From Hominimerdicola alba (GTDB taxonomy: Bacteria > Bacillota > Clostridia > Oscillospirales > Ruminococcaceae): 64,000 nt of DNA. Below the pieces are notes generated by a model. It ran no database searches. It was given only the letters and a program-made list of their open reading frames with translations, and was not told where the DNA came from. The first letter of the stretch is position 1, and each line of letters begins with the position of its first letter. Shown here one piece after another: positions 34,377 to 42,695 of the stretch. The stretch covers positions 62,001 through 126,000 of the forward strand of contig NZ_FOKQ01000005.1 in the NCBI RefSeq assembly GCF_900112155.1. The letters run 5' to 3'. Both the position numbers and the translations under genes were made by a program.

Positions 34377-34955
34377 TTACTTTTTCTCCTCGATAAGCTT
34401 AGTGAAAGAATCAAACCTGCCTTTGATATATCTGCCTTCCTTCACAATCACTATATGGCTGTCTTTTTCGCCCTTAATTTTGATGCTTATCTTGCCGTAG
34501 ACATCACCTTCCGCCACCAGCTTTCCGATGGCTCCGTCGTCATAATTCTGTTTAAGTGCGATATCGATACTTTCAATATCGCTGTACCTTGTAAGAAAGC
34601 ATATATCCGGCACACAAAGAAATTTATCTGTGAAATAGAATTTTTCAAACCTGCACTCGGGTGCAGCACCGCAAAGTGTCTTTACATCATCCTTGTCAAG
34701 CCGAGTCAAACATCGCTTCATTCCGGCGAAATAAGTGTTTTTGAAATAGCCGAGCACCCCTTCCAACAGATACAGCAACAGCGCGATCAAACACAGTGCC
34801 GGAAGCCATACGATCGGCTTTACGTGTTCACGTACCAGATGAGTTATAAACCAGACGATAAAACCCAGAGTAGTGATACTACCTAAAAGAAGGAACTTTA
34901 CCAATTTCGAGGCTTTTTTGAAGAACCATGTTCTAATAAAGCTCATTAATTTCAT
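34377..34955 (-). CDS. Two-helix membrane protein with PH-like domain, paralogue 1
   Basis: 192 residues: two membrane helices (about 20-70) and a C-terminal soluble domain. The segment FYFTDKFLCVPDICFLTRYSD matches FYVTDRFLCAPAYFALLRYDK of the next gene, so the two are paralogues by tandem duplication. The arrangement, two helices then a beta-rich domain with a TDKFL-type strand, resembles bacterial PH-like membrane proteins (YcxB-type), but this is a structural guess. It sits between pheS and pheT. Confidence 0.75.
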   Translation of the reverse strand: MKLMSFIRTWFFKKASKLVKFLLLGSITTLGFIVWFITHLVREHVKPIVWLPALCLIALLLYLLEGVLGYFKNTYFAGMKRCLTRLDKDDVKTLCGAAPECRFEKFYFTDKFLCVPDICFLTRYSDIESIDIALKQNYDDGAIGKLVAEGDVYGKISIKIKGEKDSHIVIVKEGRYIKGRFDSFTKLIEEKK

Positions 34956-34979
34956 ACCGAAAACTCCTCTCCGCTTAGA

Positions 34980-35528
34980 TCAGTGTTCACTGTGAGTGAG
35001 ATTTTTCTTTTCTTCAAGCATACACATGAATTTTCTCTGCTCTGCCAAGAAAGATACACTGTCTTCGATACGTATTTCGACCTTGCTGTTATCATCCATG
35101 AAAACTCTTAGATAGTACGTGTAATCGTTTGAACGCGGACAAGGCATTTTTAACACAGACACATTCTTTATCTTATCATAACGCAGCAAAGCAAAATATG
35201 CCGGTGCGCATAGGAATCTGTCCGTCACGTAGAAAGTGTCGTAATACATCTTTTCGGGAGAACGTGTGCCCAGACTGTTAAGGTCGTATTCCGACAATTC
35301 TTTCATAACCTTTTTGAGCTTAGGGTAAAGTGAGAAAATTGCAATGCCGCCAAAAGCCAGCAAAACAGCTCCTAAAAGCGTTATTGCACTTCCAAGCTTT
35401 GTCACCGTCGTCAGCAGTGACTTTACACCTGCTATCGTAACAAAAATTCCGATAACAAAAGCGACAAAATGAATGACAAGATGTCCCATACACATCTTAT
35501 AGAACCAGTTATTCTTGTAATCGTTCAT
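34980..35528 (-). CDS. Two-helix membrane protein with PH-like domain, paralogue 2
   Basis: 182 residues with membrane helices at about 12-38 and 45-68, then a soluble domain holding FYVTDRFLCAP, YYLRVFMDDNSKVEIRIED and a His-containing tail. Clear paralogue of the neighbour at 34377. ATG 35528 follows GGGAGAGTGAGAT. Its place inside the pheS-pheT operon means it should share the Phe T-box signal. No function is known. Confidence 0.75.
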   Translation of the reverse strand: MNDYKNNWFYKMCMGHLVIHFVAFVIGIFVTIAGVKSLLTTVTKLGSAITLLGAVLLAFGGIAIFSLYPKLKKVMKELSEYDLNSLGTRSPEKMYYDTFYVTDRFLCAPAYFALLRYDKIKNVSVLKMPCPRSNDYTYYLRVFMDDNSKVEIRIEDSVSFLAEQRKFMCMLEEKKNLTHSEH

Positions 35529-35605
35529 ATCTCACTCTCCCTTATACAGATAGTTTTTTAGCTAAACGTTTTGGGGTCAGTACGAATATGCAGAACTATT
35601 TGTGA

Positions 35606-35980
35606 TTACGACGGTTCGCGAAGGTAGCTTCCGATGCAGTTCCACAGTTCTCTTGTATGTTCACCAAGGAGTTTTTCTGCCCTGTCATAGATAGTTTTAT
35701 CGTCCCACAGGGGTTCCAGCAGAGTTACCTGTACAAGATTCTGTACTTCTTCATCACCCTCTGCCGCAAACTCTTCGTACATATCAAAAATACGGTGCAG
35801 AGTTTCGTCTGATAAATAACCGTCACGCATCAGCAGTTCTGCTGTAAGCCTGTTGAAAACATTCCCGAAAACGACATGGGGAAGGAACTCGCCATCAACT
35901 GTTTCGGCTTCGGTCTGTTCCCTTAATTCGGGGAAACGGTCGGTTATCGTTTCCGCACCAAGTTCAGCATATGCGATCAT
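35606..35980 (-). CDS. Small soluble acidic protein, possibly DUF7674-like
   Basis: 124 residues from ATG 35980 (the GTG three codons earlier is part of the GTGAGGTG ribosome-binding site). It is acidic and alpha-helical: LPHVVFGNVFNRLTAELLM and EEFAAEGDEEVQNLVQVTLL. The wording recalls DUF7674-type small proteins, which are often found beside toxin or immunity genes; I hold this loosely. It follows pheS after a region with a broken reading frame. Confidence 0.6.
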   Translation of the reverse strand: MIAYAELGAETITDRFPELREQTEAETVDGEFLPHVVFGNVFNRLTAELLMRDGYLSDETLHRIFDMYEEFAAEGDEEVQNLVQVTLLEPLWDDKTIYDRAEKLLGEHTRELWNCIGSYLREPS

Positions 35981-36033
35981 GGTCTGCACCTCACTTTATC
36001 GATATTCTGCTGTAAAAAGTAAGCTTATTCTCG

Positions 36034-36168
36034 TTACATTTCTGCAAATTCAACATTCGGACAGCAGTCTTTCAGCGTATCGCATACTTCTCCGAAAGCA
36101 TAGTCTGCAAAAGTATTATTATCACCGAATTTTCTGAAAGTATAGGTTTTGTCTGCAGTATGCTCCTG
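36034..36168 (-). pseudogene. Remnant of a small protein between pheS and the next gene
   Basis: The frame reads HTADKTYTFRKFGDNNTFADY, then AFGEVCDTLKDCCPNVEFAEM and a stop, which looks like genuine protein. It has no start: a TAG lies just upstream. The adjoining frame reads WLNDSERYIAGAY directly before it; removing one base would join the two. It is probably a frameshifted fragment of a former neighbour. Confidence 0.35.
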
Positions 36169-36198
36169 CTATATATCTTTCAGAATCGTTCAGCCATA

Positions 36199-37218
36199 TC
36201 AGAACTGCTCCAGGAACCTCATGTCGTTTTCGTAAAGCAGACGCATATCGTTTATGCTGTAACGTCCCATGGTGATTCTTTCAAGACCGATACCGAAAGC
36301 GAAACCGCTGTAAACCTCGGGGTCGATGCCGCATTCTTCAAGCACCTTGGGGTGTACCATACCTGAACCCAGAAGCTCTACCCAGCCTTCCTGCTTGCAC
36401 ATGGAACAGCCCTTGCCGTGGCAGTTGAAGCACATGAGGTCAACTTCTGCTGAGGGCTCGGTGTAAGGGAAGTGGTGAGGTCTGAATCTTACCTGAGTTT
36501 CCTCGCCGTAAAGACGCTTCATAAGCAGTTCGAGAGTACCCTTGAGGTCAGCCATTGTGATGCCCTTATCGATAACGAGACCCTCTATCTGGTGGAAGAG
36601 AGGTGAATGAGTTGCGTCAACAGCATCGGAACGGTAAACACGACCGGGAGAGATTATCCTTATAGGAGGCTTTCTGTTCTCCATAGTTCTTATCTGAACG
36701 GAGGAAGTCTGTGTTCTCAGCAGTACGTTCTCGTTGATATAGAATGTATCCTGAGTATCTCTTGCAGGGTGGTGCTTAGGCATATTCAGCGCCTCGAAGC
36801 AGTAGTGGTCAGTCTCGACCTCGGGACCTTCAACTATATCGAAGCCCATGCCAAGGAATACTTCCTCAACCTGCTCGAGAGTCACCTGCAGAGGGTGAGC
36901 TCTGCCTATCTTGGTCTTCTTGCCGGGGAGTGTAACGTCAAGTCTTTCAGCTTTCAAACGCTCTTCCTCAGCCTTGCTTTTCAGTTCTTCCTTACGTGCG
37001 TTGAGGGCTTCCTCGATATCGCTTCTGACCTTGTTTGCCAGCTGACCGATAACAGGTCTTTCCTCAGCTGAAAGCTTGCCCATCTGCTTGAGTATAGCAG
37101 TCAGCTCGCCCTTTTTGCCAAGGAACCTTACACGGAAATCCTCCAGCAGCTTGATGTCGCTGATGCCCGAAAGTTCGGACTTTGCGCGTTCCTCGATGCT
37201 AGTTAACTGTTCTTTCAT
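36199..37218 (-). CDS. pheS: Phenylalanyl-tRNA synthetase alpha subunit
   Basis: 339 residues, normal length. An N-terminal coiled coil (about 1-85) is followed by the class II catalytic domain: motif 2 region [40 protein letters not shown] and motif 3 [31 protein letters not shown] and the CxxCxGxGC-like [14 protein letters not shown] segment are present, as in Firmicutes. ATG 37218 follows TAGGAGGATAAAC. It is 39 nt downstream of the methyltransferase gene with no terminator, so it should be expressed from the T-box leader. Confidence 0.96.
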   Translation of the reverse strand: MKEQLTSIEERAKSELSGISDIKLLEDFRVRFLGKKGELTAILKQMGKLSAEERPVIGQLANKVRSDIEEALNARKEELKSKAEEERLKAERLDVTLPGKKTKIGRAHPLQVTLEQVEEVFLGMGFDIVEGPEVETDHYCFEALNMPKHHPARDTQDTFYINENVLLRTQTSSVQIRTMENRKPPIRIISPGRVYRSDAVDATHSPLFHQIEGLVIDKGITMADLKGTLELLMKRLYGEETQVRFRPHHFPYTEPSAEVDLMCFNCHGKGCSMCKQEGWVELLGSGMVHPKVLEECGIDPEVYSGFAFGIGLERITMGRYSINDMRLLYENDMRFLEQF

Positions 37219-37257
37219 GTTTATCCTCCTAAAAAAATATACTTAACTTGATTTATC

Positions 37258-38010
37258 TTATGGCTTACGTACTGTTTTAAGTATGTAAGTATCGTCATAA
37301 ACAACTTTTCCGCCGTGGGACATCACAGCTTTGTATACGCCCTCAAAGAACGGAGTTCGGTAGGGCTCTTCAAGCATGATGTGGTCGCTGTGGGTACCGA
37401 TGTACTGTATGTACTCATCGGCAGTATACTCGCGCCTGCCCTTGAAGTTCTTCGTTTCAAGCTCGGTGAAGCCGTAGTTCACGGCATTATCGTAAACGAA
37501 ACCACCCTTGTAGTTTGTGGGGGGCTTGAAGTATGCGTCATAGACTTTCTGGATATCCGCAAACAGCGCAGGGTCGGTAGTCTGATAGTCTCCGTGGAGA
37601 TACATCATCGCCAGCATACCGCCGCTGTTCAGCAGTTCAAAAGTTTTTGAAAAGGCGATATCCTCGGGTATCCACTGTATCGTCGCGGCGGAGTAGATAA
37701 AATCGAACTTCGCGCCGCCGAAATCATGGGTGATGAAATCATCGTTTATAAGCGAAAAATTATCCCGCCCGCCGTACTTCCTGCGCAGCATCTCGGCGAA
37801 ATTCTCGCCTAATTCGATGGCAGTATAGTCACAGCCAGTGGAAAGTACAGGCTCGGTAGCCTGCCCCGTGCCGGGACCCAGTTCAAGCACTTTTGTGCCC
37901 CTGCCTATGCCCGCCTTGGCGATGATATGCTCAAAAAGCTCGGGGCTGTAATGTATGCGCCATTTATCGAACTGCTCGGGTATCGTATCAAAGCAAAGCC
38001 TGTATTCCAT
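37258..38010 (-). CDS. Class I SAM-dependent methyltransferase behind a Phe T-box
   Basis: 250 residues from ATG 38010, preceded by AGAGGAGAG; a longer frame to 38109 runs into the T-box terminator. The Rossmann SAM-binding motif is VLELGPGTGQATEPVL (motif I), with YTAIELGENFAEML (II) and FDFIYSAATIQWIPED (post-II), as in trans-aconitate/ubiquinone-type small-molecule methyltransferases. The substrate is unknown. It is the first gene after a T-box leader and is probably co-transcribed with pheS, which ties it to phenylalanine supply or to tRNA, though chance insertion is possible. Confidence 0.85.
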   Translation of the reverse strand: MEYRLCFDTIPEQFDKWRIHYSPELFEHIIAKAGIGRGTKVLELGPGTGQATEPVLSTGCDYTAIELGENFAEMLRRKYGGRDNFSLINDDFITHDFGGAKFDFIYSAATIQWIPEDIAFSKTFELLNSGGMLAMMYLHGDYQTTDPALFADIQKVYDAYFKPPTNYKGGFVYDNAVNYGFTELETKNFKGRREYTADEYIQYIGTHSDHIMLEEPYRTPFFEGVYKAVMSHGGKVVYDDTYILKTVRKP

Positions 38011-38026
38011 ACTCTCTCCTCTGAAA

Positions 38027-38311
38027 CAAAAACGGTCTTGTCCAAAAAACAGGACAAGACCGATAATGACGTTCTTGTATACATTCAAGCTGTACTTGAA
38101 TGTGACCACCCTGAGGAACCAACATTCCCCTTTCCCGTAACGCAGGCTCAGCGTCCGTGCTTACAAGCCAAAGCCTTCGGCACAGCCACTCACAAGTGAA
38201 CTTCGGCACTCCGCGAAATAAACCGCTTTCAGCCCAATGGCGGTTCTCTCTGAAATCCGTGTTGAGTACGTACTCTCTTGGTCATAGTGTTTGATGTGAT
38301 ATTTATTTACA
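38027..38311 (-). ncRNA. T-box leader, probable phenylalanine specifier
   Basis: A ~285-nt leader between a promoter and the methyltransferase-pheS operon. It has the Stem I AGAGAG region, an apical stem AACCGC/GCGGTT, and GAAGTTCACTTGTGAGTGGC, in which TTC (complement of 38198-38200) sits where T-box specifier codons occur; TTC codes Phe. Next is the T-box core CAGGGTGGTCAC, a stem ACATTCAAG/CTTGAATGT, and a strong terminator (GGTCTTGTCC/GGACAAGACC, T5) at 38027-38062. The core departs from the usual GGTGGNACCGCG after TGGT, and the terminator does not overlap the antiterminator in an obvious way. Confidence 0.78.
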
Positions 38312-38317
38312 AAGTAT

Positions 38318-38346
38318 ATGATAGCATATTCTTTCGGGGATTTCAA
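38318..38346 (-). promoter_or_regulatory. Promoter of the Phe T-box operon
   Basis: On the minus strand TTGAAA (38341-38346) and TATCAT (38318-38323) are 17 nt apart; transcription should start near 38311. Confidence 0.7.
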
Positions 38347-38436
38347 GGGGTTTACAGAAATTTTACATTTGTGATTCGCGATAGACTTCTATTCTTTTGA
38401 GTGACAAATTATTTTTCCATAAAAACTCAGCGACGA

Positions 38437-38895
38437 TCATCTGAAATCATCAAGGATATACTCGTTTTTGCAACGGTATACGTCACAATACTCAACAGCA
38501 TACCAATCTGCATCAATGTAAACCGTACTTGTTATTATTTTCGGGATAGCATCACCGACAGATACTGTTAAAACACAGTATTTGCCTTTGTTTTTGTAGA
38601 ATTTTTTCCTATCAATAATATGACCAACATTAGATTCTCCATTTTTCAGTACACGCTTTTTTTGTATCATGTATTTCATACTATTCAGAATATGACTGAT
38701 CATCGCAATAATATTAGAGACAAGTAATAAAATATTAACCATATAAACAGCGGCACCAAGATAACTGTACACAATATGATTATACATGGAAAACCAGGCA
38801 ACAATTGCTATACTGACACATATTATTACAGCCACAAAATTGTATTTTATCATGTTAAACTCATATTCGGCTTTTGTAATATATTCATTATTCAT
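38437..38895 (-). CDS. Membrane protein of unknown function
   Basis: 152 residues with two hydrophobic segments (about 15-42 and 45-70) then a soluble beta-rich part (VLKNGESNVGHIIDRKKFYKN, TVYIDADWYAVEYCDVYRC). No family recognised. The layout of two helices plus a C-terminal beta-rich domain is like the proteins at 34377, 34980 and 40261. It lies 9 nt after the EamA exporter gene and is probably in its operon. Confidence 0.65.
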   Translation of the reverse strand: MNNEYITKAEYEFNMIKYNFVAVIICVSIAIVAWFSMYNHIVYSYLGAAVYMVNILLLVSNIIAMISHILNSMKYMIQKKRVLKNGESNVGHIIDRKKFYKNKGKYCVLTVSVGDAIPKIITSTVYIDADWYAVEYCDVYRCKNEYILDDFR

Positions 38896-38904
38896 ACTCG
38901 TTTT

Positions 38905-39849
38905 TCATTTACTTTTTCCTTTTAGGACATAATAAAGCTTTTTAAATATACTATCTGGCTTATTTATATAATTGTTTTCATGCTTCTCATGCCAAAAATT
39001 ATTGTAAAAAAACACCAGCACCGCCATCGTGATGATTATCGCGTAGCCCACAAAGCTCCATTTATCGGGGAACTGGTTCAGGAAAAGTATGCCGAGTATA
39101 GTCGAGAATATCACCTGTGAGTAGTCATACACCGATATCTCTTTCGCGGGGGCGTGGGAGTATGCCGCGGTTATGGAGAACTGTCCGCCTGCCGCCGAAA
39201 TGCCCGCCGCAAGCAAGCAAAGGAACTGCGCCAGTGTCATCGGCTTGAACTGTATTATCAGGAAAGGCAGTGCAAACAAGCTTGAAAATGCCGAGAAATA
39301 CGCAACAATCACAGGGCCTTTCACACCGTGCTGTCCTAAATAACGTACACAAGTATAGGCAAGACCTGCGCCCATTCCGCCTAAAAATCCGCATATCGCG
39401 GGAAAAAGCTCAACATTCGAGAAAGTTGGCTTGATGATGAATAGGCTTCCGAAGAAAGCACCCGCCACCGTCAGCGCCTGAAATGCCGTCAGCTTCTCTT
39501 TCAGGAAAATGAATGAGAAAACAATAACGAAAAACGGCGACATTTTGTTTAGCATCAGCGCGTCCGAGAGGTGCATTTTGCCCAAGGCGTAGAAATTTCC
39601 AACCATGCCGATTGTTCCGCCGAAAGCTCTCACAAAGAGCACAGCATGGTTCTTTTTGTCGCCTATCTCGAACTTCGTGCCGCTTTTTTTCAGCGAACCC
39701 AGCGCGATGAACAGTGCGAAAAAGTTTCTGAAAAAGACTTTCTGCATTGTGGGCAGATCACCTGATTTTTTCACGAACAGCCCCATCAGCGCAAAGAAAA
39801 ATGCCGATAGTACTATATAAAATACTGCCTTGTATTTACTTTTAACCAT
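38905..39849 (-). CDS. EamA/DMT-family transporter
   Basis: 314 residues from ATG 39849, which overlaps the stop of the DUF3783 gene by 8 nt; a GTG at 39858 is the alternative. Ten predicted helices in two EamA repeats: VLSAFFFALMGLFVKKSG, KMSPFFVIVFSFIFLKEKLTA at the end of the first repeat and YSQVIFSTILGILFLNQFPDKW in the second. Such proteins export amino acids, purines or other metabolites; the substrate cannot be told from sequence. Confidence 0.88.
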   Translation of the reverse strand: MVKSKYKAVFYIVLSAFFFALMGLFVKKSGDLPTMQKVFFRNFFALFIALGSLKKSGTKFEIGDKKNHAVLFVRAFGGTIGMVGNFYALGKMHLSDALMLNKMSPFFVIVFSFIFLKEKLTAFQALTVAGAFFGSLFIIKPTFSNVELFPAICGFLGGMGAGLAYTCVRYLGQHGVKGPVIVAYFSAFSSLFALPFLIIQFKPMTLAQFLCLLAAGISAAGGQFSITAAYSHAPAKEISVYDYSQVIFSTILGILFLNQFPDKWSFVGYAIIITMAVLVFFYNNFWHEKHENNYINKPDSIFKKLYYVLKGKSK

Positions 39850-40249
39850 CGTTCTCACGCTTTCCGCGGGAGGTCATATACTCATGCTCCCTTGCAAGTT
39901 CGCCCGCCAATGCGGACACCGTCCAGTCCCTGTTATGGGGCGTTACCATAGCTTTCAGCGGAATATCACAGCACTTGCTCCTCAGCATAGTCACAGCCTT
40001 GTTGAGGTCTTTGCTGTCCAGTCCCGAGAAGATAAGCAGTTCCTCGGTAACTTCCGTTCTTGCCGTGCTTTCGGTATACCCCGAAAGTCCACACACATAT
40101 CCTACACTGTCTGCACCGCAATCTTTCGCCGAGGCTGTGTACTTACCGCCAACTGCCGCCATTACTTCGGCGATGATTTCAGCCTTTTCCTGCGGGACAT
40201 TCACCCCCGCCGCCACCTTCGGCAAAGGTGAGCTGAGCCTTGCTTTCAT
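39842..40249 (-). CDS. DUF3783 domain protein
   Basis: 135 residues, soluble. The C-terminal half, ELLIFSGLDSKDLNKAVTML followed by IPLKAMVTPHNRDWTVSALAGELAREHE, is the DUF3783 signature. Cys residues in the N-terminal half (SAKDCGADSVGYVCGL) are notable. Function unknown. It lies between the PH-like membrane gene (11 nt upstream) and the EamA gene (8-nt overlap), in one operon. Confidence 0.8.
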   Translation of the reverse strand: MKARLSSPLPKVAAGVNVPQEKAEIIAEVMAAVGGKYTASAKDCGADSVGYVCGLSGYTESTARTEVTEELLIFSGLDSKDLNKAVTMLRSKCCDIPLKAMVTPHNRDWTVSALAGELAREHEYMTSRGKRENDG

Positions 40250-40260
40250 TTTACCACTTC

Positions 40261-40911
40261 CTATAAACCGTGCTTATGGAGGGGATCCCACTCCATATCT
40301 TCCTTACTGTATAAATCGTCATCGTCAGTGATGACGTTATAATTTTTCTTCGGATACTTTATCTCCTCATGCAGCTTTTCTATCAGAGTGAGCTTTGACT
40401 TGGTGTCGATGAATTTCAGCACCGCAAGGCTGTCCTTGGGCTGATGATCGCTCTCGCCGCCCTTTCTGCTGACTTTTGTAAACTGCGACTTCTCACACTT
40501 TTTCAGCTTGAAACACATATTGCCCCTGCCGTCCTGAGATGAACGCTCGACTTCATCGTAATATAGGGTGACTTTCAGCATATCCCCCATGAGACCCAGT
40601 TTTTGCAGATGTTCAAGTCTGTCGGTATAGATACGTGTATATAACCTTGTATCCCTTGAGAGAGTGTAGTATCTGTACAAAATAATTCCCACCGCCGCAT
40701 TGCCTGCCGCAAGGAGCATTAGCAGTACCTTTATAATGATGAACTTCACAAACAGCGAAAGAGCGAATATCACTCCCGCAAGAATGAGATTTTTGTACAT
40801 TTGTTTGGACATTTTTCTGTGTTCCGCAAGATCATTCAGTGCCTTAGCCTGCTTTTCAGTCCGTGAAAGCTTAGGCGGGAACACGTATATAGGCTCATTC
40901 TCCAAGTTCAT
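40261..40911 (-). CDS. Two-helix membrane protein with PH-like domain, paralogue 3
   Basis: 216 residues from ATG 40911, directly after GAGGGGTG; the longer frame to 41052 crosses the promoter. A cytosolic N-terminus with KLSRTEKQAKALNDLAEH is followed by two helices (about 40-85) and a soluble domain: IYTDRLEHLQKLG, KVTLYYDEVERSSQDGRGNM. This strand pattern is like YcxB-type PH domains and similar to the pheS-pheT insert proteins. An acidic C-terminus (TDDDDLYSKEDMEWD) ends it. First gene of the operon with the DUF3783 and EamA genes. Confidence 0.7.
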   Translation of the reverse strand: MNLENEPIYVFPPKLSRTEKQAKALNDLAEHRKMSKQMYKNLILAGVIFALSLFVKFIIIKVLLMLLAAGNAAVGIILYRYYTLSRDTRLYTRIYTDRLEHLQKLGLMGDMLKVTLYYDEVERSSQDGRGNMCFKLKKCEKSQFTKVSRKGGESDHQPKDSLAVLKFIDTKSKLTLIEKLHEEIKYPKKNYNVITDDDDLYSKEDMEWDPLHKHGL

Positions 40912-40933
40912 CACCCCTCTTTTCCGAAAATTT

Positions 40934-40962
40934 ATTATACCATATCCCGATTGAAAAATCAA
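40934..40962 (-). promoter_or_regulatory. Promoter of the PH-like/DUF3783/EamA operon
   Basis: On the minus strand TTGATT (40957-40962) and TATAAT (40934-40939, with an extended TGG) are 17 nt apart. Confidence 0.7.
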
Positions 40963-41174
40963 CCCTGCCGTTGCTGAGAAAGCTGTATTATTCCGACGAA
41001 ATTCCGGGTTTATTGGGTTCAGCTTTTTATACTTGGGATTCCTCATCATCACTTGAATCGACTGTGATAATTACATATTTTAGTAAAGAATTTTCCCTGA
41101 AAACCCGCAATTCTCGGCAAATTGTATTTCTGCATCGGTAATTTTTACATTTTGTTCATGGAACGGCTTTCTGT

Positions 41175-41186
41175 GTATGGTATAAT
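41175..41186 (+). promoter_or_regulatory. Extended -10 promoter of the dockerin-transglutaminase operon
   Basis: GTATGGTATAAT has TG one base before TATAAT (41181-41186). The -35 position (ATGGAA) is weak, so this would rely on the extended -10. Confidence 0.55.
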
Positions 41187-41242
41187 ATTGGTTGACTTTG
41201 AATAAAGTCGATGATTCAACCAAACAGAAATGGGGGAAATAC

Positions 41243-42676
41243 ATGACATATATTTCAAGGAAAGTCTGTGCTGCCGCAGCGGCTGCAGCGCTTGTATTCT
41301 CACAAGCAGCTGTGTGCGCATTCGCTGACAGTGCGGAAGAACAGGATATCTCTGCGGCTGAGGGCTATGCATCTGAGGATGTTGTCACAACAGATGATGA
41401 AACCTCGACAGACGGAGAATCCACTGCCGAAGAAGACTACGCAAAGGGCGATGTAAACAACGACGGCAAGGTCAATGTCACTGACGCAGCAATGGTTGCG
41501 GCTCACATCAAAGCGAAAAGGATGCTGAGTGTAAAAGGTCAGAAAGCGGCTGATGTCAACGGTAACGGCACCATAAATGTTGCTGACCTTAGTCAGATGC
41601 TGGCTCAGATCAAGGGCATAAGGCTCATGAACTGGCTGGATCTGCTGGAAACTGTCGATGAAAGCAGCATCGTTCCAGCAACGACGGAATTTACCAAGCT
41701 TGATAACATCGTATCACTGCGTGGAGATGTTACAGTCAACTGGACAGCTGTTGAGGGCGCAAACGGTTACGATATCGAGATCACCGGCGAAAGCAGGTCC
41801 GAGAAACGCGTGACCCGCAACAATAAGCTCACTATAGATGAGCTAAGATGGGCTGATGACGATATCATCTCTGTAAAGGTGATGCCATTCAAATATTACA
41901 ATACTCCCAGCAAGCGCGGCGTTAAAAGCTACTCTGACGGATACGAGTGCGAATTGCGTGTCAAGCCTGAAAACGTGACAGGGTTAAAAGCTGTGTCCGA
42001 GCGTAACTATGTCAAGCTGACATGGAAATCTGCTGCCGATGCAGACGTTTACAACGTGTACTATAAAGTTGACGGCAAGGAACACTACTATGGTCAGTAC
42101 TCAGAGCGCAGCCTGAAAATCAACGTATCGCCCGAGAAGGACTATGAGTTCAGAGTTCTGGCAGTTAACACCATCGGCAAGAGCTATGAAAATGCTGATA
42201 AGTCGCCTAAAGTCAAGGTACACACACTTCCCTACTATGCGAAGGCTGCTGCTGTACTCGATAAGGTGGGCTGGGATCTTCAAAAGGCATTCAACTGGTG
42301 CGCAATGCCTTATGCATATTACATAAACGGCGAATGGCTGCCGAGAGACGGTTCTCCGGGAATGGAATGGTATGCTGACAGAGGCTTCGACGCACACGTA
42401 GGCAACTGCTACGTAATGGCAGCCTGCTTCTGTGAAATGGCTAAAATGCTGGGCTACGACGCTCATCAGATCGCAAGCTGCACACTTAGCCGCAACGGAC
42501 AAGTCGACCATTCATGGGTGGAGATAAACGACTTCAAAGGCGATGGCAAGTCCTACATCTTCGACCCCGATTTCCAGTCCGAAACCGGCAAGAACGGCTT
42601 CGCCATATCCTACGGCGATAAGGGTACATTGATGTACGACATAAACGGTACACATAAACGAGTGATAATGAGCTGA
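41243..42676 (+). CDS. Secreted dockerin protein with transglutaminase-like domain
   Basis: 477 residues from ATG 41243, 7 nt after GGGGGAA. A signal peptide (about 1-30, CAFADS) and an acidic Thr/Glu linker precede a dockerin at about 68-130 (DVNNDGKVN and DVNGNGTIN). Two fibronectin III-like repeats follow (about 145-245 and 250-340; VTVNWTAVEGANGYDIEI, VKLTWKSAADADVYNVYYK). The C-terminal part is a transglutaminase-like fold with a probable triad C389 (GNCYVMA), H423 (DHSWVEI) and D441 (FDPDF). It may be a peptidase or amidase working at the cell surface and docked to a cohesin; the target is unknown. First of three genes ending at the terminator at 44545. Confidence 0.83.
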   Translation: MTYISRKVCAAAAAAALVFSQAAVCAFADSAEEQDISAAEGYASEDVVTTDDETSTDGESTAEEDYAKGDVNNDGKVNVTDAAMVAAHIKAKRMLSVKGQKAADVNGNGTINVADLSQMLAQIKGIRLMNWLDLLETVDESSIVPATTEFTKLDNIVSLRGDVTVNWTAVEGANGYDIEITGESRSEKRVTRNNKLTIDELRWADDDIISVKVMPFKYYNTPSKRGVKSYSDGYECELRVKPENVTGLKAVSERNYVKLTWKSAADADVYNVYYKVDGKEHYYGQYSERSLKINVSPEKDYEFRVLAVNTIGKSYENADKSPKVKVHTLPYYAKAAAVLDKVGWDLQKAFNWCAMPYAYYINGEWLPRDGSPGMEWYADRGFDAHVGNCYVMAACFCEMAKMLGYDAHQIASCTLSRNGQVDHSWVEINDFKGDGKSYIFDPDFQSETGKNGFAISYGDKGTLMYDINGTHKRVIMS

Positions 42677-42695
42677 TATAATGGAGGAAAATAAA

